Below are positions 1-5,284 of a DNA stretch of 5,284 nucleotides, piece by piece. The notes beneath the pieces are model-generated. The model saw only the letters and a list, made by a program, of their open reading frames with translations. It did no database searches and was not told the DNA's origin. Position numbers and translations under genes: made by a program. How positions within the stretch are numbered: position 1 is the first letter of the stretch; every line of letters starts with the position of its first letter. This stretch comes from Bacteroidota bacterium (GTDB taxonomy: Bacteria > Bacteroidota > Bacteroidia > J057): positions 1-5,284 of the forward strand of contig RFHL01001319.1 of NCBI GenBank assembly GCA_003696875.1, in the 5' to 3' direction.

Positions 1-335
1 GTCCAAAACTGATCGGTTTCGATCCAGGAGGTGAGCGACCACTTCGGGGCCAGCCGATAGTGCTGCCAGATGTGCCCCCGCACCAGCAGCAAGACAAAGG
101 GCGATCCTGATCGCCGGGTGTTCATCAGGTTGTCGTGGAAAATCCGAGCCTCGCCAGAATAGCGGCCTTTCTCCCAGCGGTGAATCAGGCTCAGCCGCGC
201 CCCGTAGGTGAAGTTGTTTTGTCGCTCATACGTCAGCTGCAGGCCTTCGGGCCGTGCCTCCTGCCCATGCAATACGGGCCAGCCCAGCCCCAGCAGGACT
301 CCCCATAGCAGCAGGACATGGCGGCGAATCGGCAT
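1..335 (-). CDS. Exported, probably outer-membrane beta-barrel protein of unknown function (N-terminal part only)
   Basis: The reading frame starts at ATG 335-333 and stays open to the left edge, so 111 complete codons are seen and the C-terminus is missing. An in-frame TGA five codons upstream (348-350) makes this the first possible start. A GAGGG at 345-349, nine bases before the ATG, is a possible ribosome binding site. The N-terminus looks like a signal peptide: two arginines at residues 4-5, a hydrophobic core at about 7-22 (HVLLLWGVLLGLGWPVL), then HGQ-EA near 23-27 as a likely cleavage area. The mature part has alternating polar and hydrophobic residues with many aromatics, for example LQLTYERQ, YGARLSLIHRWE, YSGEARIFHD and IWQHYRL, as expected for beta strands of an outer-membrane barrel. 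I do not recognise the family, and a DUF2490-like or other small barrel protein is only a guess. It is separated from the upstream hydrolase gene by 143 bases and may have its own promoter. Export is fairly sure; the barrel assignment is less so. Confidence 0.6.
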   Translation of the reverse strand, partial: MPIRRHVLLLWGVLLGLGWPVLHGQEARPEGLQLTYERQNNFTYGARLSLIHRWEKGRYSGEARIFHDNLMNTRRSGSPFVLLLVRGHIWQHYRLAPKWSLTSWIETDQFW

Positions 336-478
336 AGCAGGTGGCCCTCAGGCCTTTGCTTCCAAGATACCACTTTTCGCGCGAGCCGGAAGGGCAGATT
401 GTTTCCCCTTGGGAAACAGTCGGAAGCAGGTCGCAGGTCCCAACCTATTCAGGATCGTATCCTTACCAATCCTCGCCC
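336..478. other. Intergenic region between the hydrolase and the exported-protein gene
   Basis: This is the only gap longer than 60 bases in the window. Read on the minus strand, it carries the 3' flank of the GH3 gene (TAG stop at 479-481) and then the leader of the exported-protein gene. It holds a strong inverted repeat at 397-421, described separately. About 30 bases before the downstream ATG there is a TATCTTGG on the minus strand (plus positions 359-366). It only loosely resembles either the Bacteroidota -7 consensus TAnnTTTG or a sigma-70 -10 box, and no matching upstream element is evident, so no promoter is called. The region has lower GC than the genes around it. Confidence 0.6.
397..421 (-). 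terminator. Strong stem-loop, possible terminator of the transporter-hydrolase transcript
   Basis: Two perfectly complementary eight-base arms, TGTTTCCC at 400-407 and GGGAAACA at 411-418, are separated by only three bases (408-410). The pairing extends outward by two more base pairs (397-398 with 420-421) across one imperfect pair (399/419). The repeat lies 57-82 bases beyond the GH3 stop codon and 61 bases before the next start. In the direction of transcription (minus strand) the stem is followed by AATCTGCCCTT and not by a run of T, so it is not a classical intrinsic terminator. It could instead be a 3'-end stabilising hairpin, or an operator for the downstream gene. The structure is clear; its function is not. 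Confidence 0.4.
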
Positions 479-2194
479 CTACAGCTCCACCGGGAGCTTT
501 CCTTTGGCGGGGGCCTGTCCCAGGACCACCGCGGCGGCCGCCGCCTGGAATTCCGGCTGGTCCTGATAGCCCACCAGCAGGGTGCCCGTAGCACCCACCC
601 CCGGCAGGTGCCGCAGGGCATAGGGATTGGCCAGGTGGACCACCACCGTCGGCAGGCCCGAGGTGAGGTTGGCCAGCCAGGCCTGATAGGCCTCGGTGAT
701 GCCAAAACGAAAGCGGGCCTTGACCGCCAGGCCCTGTACAATCAGGATGCAGATGTCGTAGGCCTTCAGCCGGTCGATCCAGCTTTTGAGCCGACCCTCT
801 GGTACCCGGTTGGGACTCAGCCGAAAATGGTCGGAGGGATAGGCCCGGTTCAGGGCATGCTGGAAAGGGCTTAGCCGATCCGAATCCGCTTCCGCTTGGC
901 CGCCGCTGAGGGTATGGTGGGCCAGGTCCTCCGGGCTGGCGTCGCCGCCCTGCAGGATCAGGGTGGCCACCTTCAGGCCGGGCGGGAGCGGCAGGCGCCC
1001 GGCCTCATCGTGGACCAGGGTGATGGCATCGGCAGCGAGCCGCCGGCGCAGGGCTAGCCCTTCCGGTCTATGGAGGGGGTGTGGCGGCAGGCTGGGAATG
1101 ACTTTGCTGGGATCGCCCAGGCCCAGCCAGGCCTTGGCCATCAGTTGCCGGCGTACCCGGCTGTCGATCTCCGCCTGGGTGATCTGCCCTTGCTCGACCA
1201 GAGCCTCGATGGCCGCGATGGCCCCGGGGACATCCACCACAAAGAGCAGGATGTCATTGCCGGCGAGGGTAGCCCGGGCGGCGATCTCCGGAGCCGAAAA
1301 GTGCGCCGCTACGCCGGCCATGTCCAGCGCATCGGTCACCACCAGCCCGCGAAACCCGAGTTCCTTGCGCAGCAGGCCCTGAATCATGGGAGCCGAGAGG
1401 GTGGCCCCGATGTTGGGGCTGGGGTCCAGGTCGGGAACATGGAGGTGGGCCGGCATGACGCCGGCTACGCCGGCCTGGATCAGGGCGCGGAAAGGTTCGA
1501 GCTCGACCGCCTCCAAGCGGGCGCGCGGATGGTTCAGCACCGGCAGGGTCAGGTGTGAGTCGACCTCGGTATCGCCGTGGCCGGGAAAATGCTTGGCCAC
1601 AGCCAGCAGGCCCCCATCTTGCATGCCTTGCATGTAGGCGCGGGCCCGGGCGGCTACTTCGACGGCATTGCTCCCAAAAGAGCGGAAGCCGATCACGGGA
1701 TTGTCGGGCTCGGTGTTGATGTCCACGCTGGGAGCGTGGTTCATGTGGACGCCGAGTTGTCGCAGCTCCCAGGCGACTTCTTTGCCCATCTCATAGATCG
1801 TCGCCAGATCCGGGATCGCGCCGAGGGCGACTTGATAGGGAAAAGGGTCCACCCCGGTGAGCCGCATCGCAGCGCCCCATTCGGCATCGATGGAGATGAG
1901 GAGAGGCAGGCGGCTGGCTTGTTGGTAGGCTTGGGTAAAGCGCACCTGCGCGGCGGGATAGCCCTGAAAAAAGATGACCCCACCGATGCCGTAGGTCTCG
2001 ATCAGGTTTATGACCTCGTCCTGATGGGCCTGGTCCCGGTTGGACCAGGAGGGGACGTGTAGCAGCTGCGCGATGCGCTGCCGGGGGCTCAGCTGGGCCA
2101 TCCAGGCGTCTACCTGCGGCGAGGAAGTCGCCAGGAAGGGCGGCCTGACCGGCTGGGCCGGGCGCTGGTAGAAAGAGTCAGAGGCGGGAGGCAT
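479..2194 (-). CDS. nagZ: Family 3 glycoside hydrolase, NagZ-type beta-N-acetylhexosaminidase
   Basis: The 571-residue protein should remove non-reducing GlcNAc from cell-wall fragments (GlcNAc-anhydroMurNAc peptides) in peptidoglycan recycling. Residues about 27-360 form the GH3 TIM barrel. Visible landmarks are IDAEWG (102-107), HAPSVDIN (153-160), NPVIGFRSF (165-173), KHFPGHGDT (201-209) followed by D212-S213-H214, and VTDALDM (286-292). In NagZ enzymes the Asp-His pair acts as the general acid/base and the Asp of the VTD motif is the nucleophile, here D212/H214 and D288. Residues about 385-571 look like the alpha/beta domain that follows the barrel in two-domain GH3 enzymes, ending in GKLPVEL. 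The start is ATG 2194-2192. An in-frame TGA five codons upstream excludes a longer N-terminus, and no Shine-Dalgarno sequence is seen. There is no signal peptide, so it is probably cytoplasmic. It begins 28 bases after the AmpG-like transporter gene, so the two are probably co-transcribed. Substrate specificity is inferred from motifs and context; a broader exo-hexosaminidase remains possible. Confidence 0.88.
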   Translation of the reverse strand: MPPASDSFYQRPAQPVRPPFLATSSPQVDAWMAQLSPRQRIAQLLHVPSWSNRDQAHQDEVINLIETYGIGGVIFFQGYPAAQVRFTQAYQQASRLPLLISIDAEWGAAMRLTGVDPFPYQVALGAIPDLATIYEMGKEVAWELRQLGVHMNHAPSVDINTEPDNPVIGFRSFGSNAVEVAARARAYMQGMQDGGLLAVAKHFPGHGDTEVDSHLTLPVLNHPRARLEAVELEPFRALIQAGVAGVMPAHLHVPDLDPSPNIGATLSAPMIQGLLRKELGFRGLVVTDALDMAGVAAHFSAPEIAARATLAGNDILLFVVDVPGAIAAIEALVEQGQITQAEIDSRVRRQLMAKAWLGLGDPSKVIPSLPPHPLHRPEGLALRRRLAADAITLVHDEAGRLPLPPGLKVATLILQGGDASPEDLAHHTLSGGQAEADSDRLSPFQHALNRAYPSDHFRLSPNRVPEGRLKSWIDRLKAYDICILIVQGLAVKARFRFGITEAYQAWLANLTSGLPTVVVHLANPYALRHLPGVGATGTLLVGYQDQPEFQAAAAAVVLGQAPAKGKLPVEL

Positions 2195-2222
2195 GAAGAC
2201 TTCGGATCAATAGCGGGAAAAA

Positions 2223-3506
2223 TCAGGCTTTCTTTTTGCCAAAGGCCGCATCCAGCGGAATAAAGGCCGTGATGACAAAGCCCGGCAAGGTAGCGATCAT
2301 CACCCAAATGAAGAAGGGCAAATAGCCAATCTGCGCCTGAATCCAGCCACTCACCATGCCGGGAAGCATCATCCCCAGGGCCATGAAGCCGGTGGCGATG
2401 GCATAGTGGGACGTCTGTTGGGGCCCGCGGGCCACGTAGATCAGGTAGAGCATAAAGGCGGTGAAGCCAAAGCCGTAGCCGAATTTCTCGATCCCGATGG
2501 CCGAGGCCACGATCCAGATCTGCTCGGGCTGCAGCCAGGCCAGAAAGACATAAGCCAGGTTGGGCAGGTTGATGGCGGCGACCATCCACCAGATCCAGTA
2601 TTTGAGGCCATGGCGCGAGGCGAGCACGCCGCCGAGGATGCCGCCCAAAACGAGGCCGGGCACGCCCACAAAGCCATTGATCCAGCCCACGGTGGCCGTA
2701 TCGAGCCCGAGGCCGCCTTTTTCGGCGGGATCCAGCAGGAAGGGGCCGGCCAGCTTGATCAGCTGGGATTCGCCCAGACGGTAGAGCAGGATAAAGGCCA
2801 GGATGATGCCGATCTGGGGCTTGCGGAAAAAGCTGCCGAATGTATCGAGAAAACTCTTTATCAACCCGGCCCGGGTTCCCGTGGGCTGATCGCTGTCGGG
2901 CCGGGGGAGGATGAAGCCATGGTAGATGGCCATGAGGGCCATCACTGCCGCCACGGCCAGAAAGACTACGCTCCAGGCGGTGGCATTGTCGCCGGTGCGC
3001 ACCTCCAGCCAGCCGGCAAGGATCAGGATGGCCCCTTCGCCGCTCATCATGGCCAGCCGGTAAAAGGTGCTGCGAATCCCCACGAAAAAAGCCTGCTGGT
3101 CATCGCGCAGGGCGAGCATGTAGAACCCGTCGGCGGCGATGTCGTGGGTGGCCGAGCTGATGGCCATCAGCCAGAAAAAGCCCAGGCTGATGGCAAAGAA
3201 ACCGCCCAGGGGCAGACTCAGGGCCACGCCCAGCAGTCCCAGGGCGATGGTAAGCTGCATGGCCACCGTCCACCACCGCTTGGTACGCACCAGATCGACC
3301 ACCGGGCTCCAGATGGGCTTGATCACCCACGGCAGGTAGAGGAGACTGGTATAAAAGGCGATTTGGGTGTTGTCGATGCCCAGGCGCTTGTACATGACGA
3401 CCGAAACGGTCATGACCAGGACATAGGGCAGGCCCTCGGTGAAGTAGAGGCTGGGAATCCACCACCAGGGATGGCGGCCTGAATGGGAAGGCGTAGCTGG
3501 GGGCAT
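2223..3506 (-). CDS. ampG: AmpG-like major facilitator transporter, probable muropeptide importer
   Basis: This is a 427-residue, very hydrophobic protein with about twelve membrane helices (roughly 16-37, 47-69, 78-100, 103-123, 147-167, 176-200, 229-249, 273-296, 302-324, 329-357, 365-388, 395-416). The long central loop at about 201-228 is polar (PRPDSDQPTGTR), typical of the two-halves MFS fold. AmpG-family features are FTEGLPY near the N-terminus (22-28), IWSPVVD before the basic RTKRWW loop (65-79), and ATHDIAADGFY (119-129) with two membrane-proximal aspartates. AmpG proteins import GlcNAc-anhydroMurNAc and its peptides through the inner membrane. E. coli AmpG is longer and has extra helices, so this is a compact version. 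The start is ATG 3506-3504; the frame is open further upstream but offers no other usual start codon, and no ribosome binding site is evident. The gene lies 52 bases after the TPR gene and 28 bases before the nagZ-like gene. That pairing is the main argument for a muropeptide substrate; another sugar or peptide substrate cannot be excluded. Confidence 0.8.
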   Translation of the reverse strand: MPPATPSHSGRHPWWWIPSLYFTEGLPYVLVMTVSVVMYKRLGIDNTQIAFYTSLLYLPWVIKPIWSPVVDLVRTKRWWTVAMQLTIALGLLGVALSLPLGGFFAISLGFFWLMAISSATHDIAADGFYMLALRDDQQAFFVGIRSTFYRLAMMSGEGAILILAGWLEVRTGDNATAWSVVFLAVAAVMALMAIYHGFILPRPDSDQPTGTRAGLIKSFLDTFGSFFRKPQIGIILAFILLYRLGESQLIKLAGPFLLDPAEKGGLGLDTATVGWINGFVGVPGLVLGGILGGVLASRHGLKYWIWWMVAAINLPNLAYVFLAWLQPEQIWIVASAIGIEKFGYGFGFTAFMLYLIYVARGPQQTSHYAIATGFMALGMMLPGMVSGWIQAQIGYLPFFIWVMIATLPGFVITAFIPLDAAFGKKKA

Positions 3507-3558
3507 AGGCGCGAGTAGGGTGAGAACGAAAGTAGGGATTTTTTCGGCGATCCTTGGC

Positions 3559-5284
3559 CTAATCCCCCGGCGGATTCACCAGGAGGCCCTCGGCGGTCAA
3601 CTCCGCGCGCAGGCGCGCGTGCTGGGTCCAGAAGCGATCGGCCAGCTGTTGCATGCTCTGGTCGTAGCCGGGCCGCCCCGACAGGCGGGCCAGGATCGGG
3701 TCCTCGGGCATAAACAGCACAAACCAGTACTGTATACCGTCTAACTTGGCAAAGGCTTTCAGGTGAGCCAGAGCGGGCTCGTTTTCTCCCCGCAGGGCAT
3801 AGCAGCCCGCCAGGCCGGCATCCTGATAGAGGCCGTTCTCTTGCTCGTAAAAGGTCTGTACGCGCTCCAGATAGACCTGGGCCGCGCTGTCCTGCCCCAA
3901 CTCTGAGAGGACCATCGCGATCTTGAGGTCTTCGCCCGGATAGATATCGAGCTGCGCCTGCTCCTTGACCCGGATAAAGGGGGCGTAGTACTGCCAGGCC
4001 TGCGCATATTCCCGCTGGAAATAGTGCAGCTTGGCCAGTTCTTGCAGGGTCGGCAAGAAAGTGGTATCCAGGGCCAGGGTCTGCTGCATGGAAGCCTGAG
4101 CCCGGGAAAGATCGCCATCCTTACCCAGTTGGATGTAGGTCTTCACAATCCGGGCAAAAAGGTTGCCCGGATCGTAGCGCAGAGACTGGTCGATGTAGGT
4201 CCGGGCTTCATCAAGGAATCCATTCTGAGCCAGGGCATTGGCGAGGTGGAGGTAGGTGGTGCTGGCCGTGGAGGAGTCCTGCCCGGCCACCGCGGCCCGG
4301 ATGCCGCGCAGCGCATATTGAAGGTATTTTTCCGTATTGGGCAGGAGGGTCGCGTAGATGTCACTGAGCGTGTTGTGCACCCAACTGGAATGGGGGTTGA
4401 TATCCAGCGCTTTTTCCAGATACTCGACGGCCCGGGGATACTGCTTGTCCTGGAGGTAGAACATCGCCTTGGCGATCAGGCTCTCAGGCAGTTCCGGGTC
4501 CAGCAGCAGGGCGCGGTCGGCGTAGGTGTTGATCTGGAGGCCGTGCTGCTTCTCGGTTTGGAACAGGTCCGTATAGTAATAGGTGATCGCGATGTAGGCA
4601 TGGGCCTGGGCAAAGTCGGGGTCCAGCGCGATGGCGCGCTCAAAATGGATGAGGCCCTCGGTCAGCCCTTCGGCGGACTGCTGATTGATCGCCTCCAATC
4701 CCCGGAGGTAGGCGTCGTAGGCGTCGAGGTTGTCGGTGGGGATCTTGGCCATCCGGGCCTGCTCCTCGGGCGTGATGCTGGCCTGGATTTCCCGGGTGAT
4801 CTGGGTGGCTACGGTCAGTTGCAGGTCAAAGATGTCGCGCGTCTGCCGCTGGTAGCGGCGCGACCACAGTTGCTGGTCGCGCTGGGCGTCGATCAGACGG
4901 ACGGTGAGCAGGATCTGATCCCCCATTTTCTGGCCGCTGCCCTCGACAAAGTAGCGCACGTCCAGGGCCTCGGCCAGTTCGGGGATGGTGCGGGCCCGGT
5001 GCCGGTAGGCTTCCACGGTGGTGCGGCTGGTCACCCGCAGGTCTTCGACCTGCTGCAGCTTGTCGAGGATGGAGACCATCAGCCCATTGATCACATAGAC
5101 ATTGCTGGAGTCGGGGCTGTCGTTTTGGAAAGGGAGTACGGCGATGGAGACGGGCCCAGGGTCCGGTGGGCCAGACCGCCCCTGCCAGAGCCAGTAGCCC
5201 ATGGCGCTCAGCAGCAAGCCCGCCGCGAGGGCGAGGCCCCAGACCGGCCGCCGGGCCGGCGGGGTGGGTATGGGCTCCCTCGCA
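3559..5284 (-). CDS. Membrane-anchored TolB-like/TPR protein, probable signalling or regulatory protein (N-terminus missing)
   Basis: The frame is open through the right edge. A TTG at 5217-5215 is in frame but lies inside a membrane helix, so the true start is outside the window. The visible 574 residues begin with a proline/arginine-rich linker (1-13), then one membrane helix (about 14-33, VWGLALAAGLLLSAMGYWLW). Next comes a TolB-like alpha/beta domain: SIAVLPFQND (46-55), INGL, LRVTSRTTVEAYR, YFVEGSGQK (111-119) and LWSRRYQR, up to about residue 165. At least five TPR-like helix pairs follow, at roughly 207-239, 267-310, 341-374, 377-433 and 455-515. The end (RPGYDQSMQQLADRFW onwards) matches the usual tail of such proteins. 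This arrangement is known behind N-terminal AraC-type or winged-helix DNA-binding domains, adenylate cyclases or kinases, so a cytoplasmic effector domain probably precedes the helix, with the TPRs outside the membrane. Which effector it is cannot be told here. It stops at TAG 3561-3559, 52 bases before the transporter gene. Confidence 0.85.
   Translation of the reverse strand, partial: AREPIPTPPARRPVWGLALAAGLLLSAMGYWLWQGRSGPPDPGPVSIAVLPFQNDSPDSSNVYVINGLMVSILDKLQQVEDLRVTSRTTVEAYRHRARTIPELAEALDVRYFVEGSGQKMGDQILLTVRLIDAQRDQQLWSRRYQRQTRDIFDLQLTVATQITREIQASITPEEQARMAKIPTDNLDAYDAYLRGLEAINQQSAEGLTEGLIHFERAIALDPDFAQAHAYIAITYYYTDLFQTEKQHGLQINTYADRALLLDPELPESLIAKAMFYLQDKQYPRAVEYLEKALDINPHSSWVHNTLSDIYATLLPNTEKYLQYALRGIRAAVAGQDSSTASTTYLHLANALAQNGFLDEARTYIDQSLRYDPGNLFARIVKTYIQLGKDGDLSRAQASMQQTLALDTTFLPTLQELAKLHYFQREYAQAWQYYAPFIRVKEQAQLDIYPGEDLKIAMVLSELGQDSAAQVYLERVQTFYEQENGLYQDAGLAGCYALRGENEPALAHLKAFAKLDGIQYWFVLFMPEDPILARLSGRPGYDQSMQQLADRFWTQHARLRAELTAEGLLVNPPGD

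Noticed and set aside
341..2062. Several plus-strand open frames (for example 341-874, 1070-1558, 1577-2062) opposite the GH3 gene
   Set aside because: The opposite strand encodes a GH3 enzyme with complete motifs. These frames have low-complexity composition, no family motifs and no consistent start signals.
2406..3482. A 358-codon open frame on the plus strand, antisense to the transporter gene
   Set aside because: It lies wholly opposite a clear membrane transporter. Its product is rich in Gly, His, Gln and Asp with no recognisable domain. Long mirror frames are expected opposite GC-rich genes.
3527..3534. TACTTTCG on the minus strand, a near match to the Bacteroidota -7 promoter element TAnnTTTG, before the transporter gene
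   Set aside because: One consensus base is wrong and no TTG-type upstream element sits at the expected distance, so chance is a sufficient explanation.
3507..3558. Possible terminator between the TPR gene and the transporter gene
   Set aside because: A short A-run is present on the minus strand but no stable stem precedes a T-run, so I see no terminator and cannot exclude read-through.
3600..3620. Alternating CGCGC stretches near the end of the TPR gene
   Set aside because: They are explained by Arg/Ala/Leu codons in the C-terminal helix (HARLRAEL), with no repeat unit beyond that.
5244..5259. GC-rich inverted repeat (CCGGCC ... GGCCGG)
   Set aside because: It lies inside coding sequence for the Pro/Arg-rich linker of the TPR protein, and such palindromes are common at this GC content.

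Overview
The window suggests a GC-rich member of the Bacteroidota. I base this on protein style, not on a marker gene. The GH3 enzyme has the IDAEWG...MRL and GHGDT..DSH wording I associate with Bacteroidota homologues. The membrane protein at the right has the TolB-like plus TPR architecture (NDSPD...NGL, VEGSGQK, ITPEE) that is common there. Two of the three visible start codons have no convincing Shine-Dalgarno sequence, which also fits. I would not go below phylum level.

All four genes lie on the minus strand, so transcription runs from right to left. At the right edge (3559-5284) is the C-terminal part of a membrane-anchored TolB-like/TPR protein whose N-terminus lies outside the window. 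After 52 bases comes a 12-helix major facilitator transporter of the AmpG type (2223-3506). After another 28 bases comes a family 3 glycoside hydrolase of the NagZ type (479-2194). A 143-base intergenic region with a strong inverted repeat follows. Then a new gene starts at 335 and runs off the left edge. It encodes an exported protein with a signal peptide and strand-rich sequence, probably an outer-membrane beta-barrel of unknown role.

The most coherent functional unit is the transporter-hydrolase pair. AmpG brings cell-wall turnover products (GlcNAc-anhydroMurNAc peptides) across the inner membrane, and NagZ removes the GlcNAc in the cytoplasm. The hydrolase has no signal peptide and no C-terminal beta-lactamase-like domain, unlike the longer exported relatives I know from Bacteroidota, which fits a cytoplasmic recycling role. 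The TPR protein is close enough to be co-transcribed and may be a regulator, but a link to cell-wall sensing is only inference. I found no RNA genes, mobile elements, CRISPR arrays or clearly new systems. The window mostly reads as ordinary chromosomal genes with a few points worth checking.
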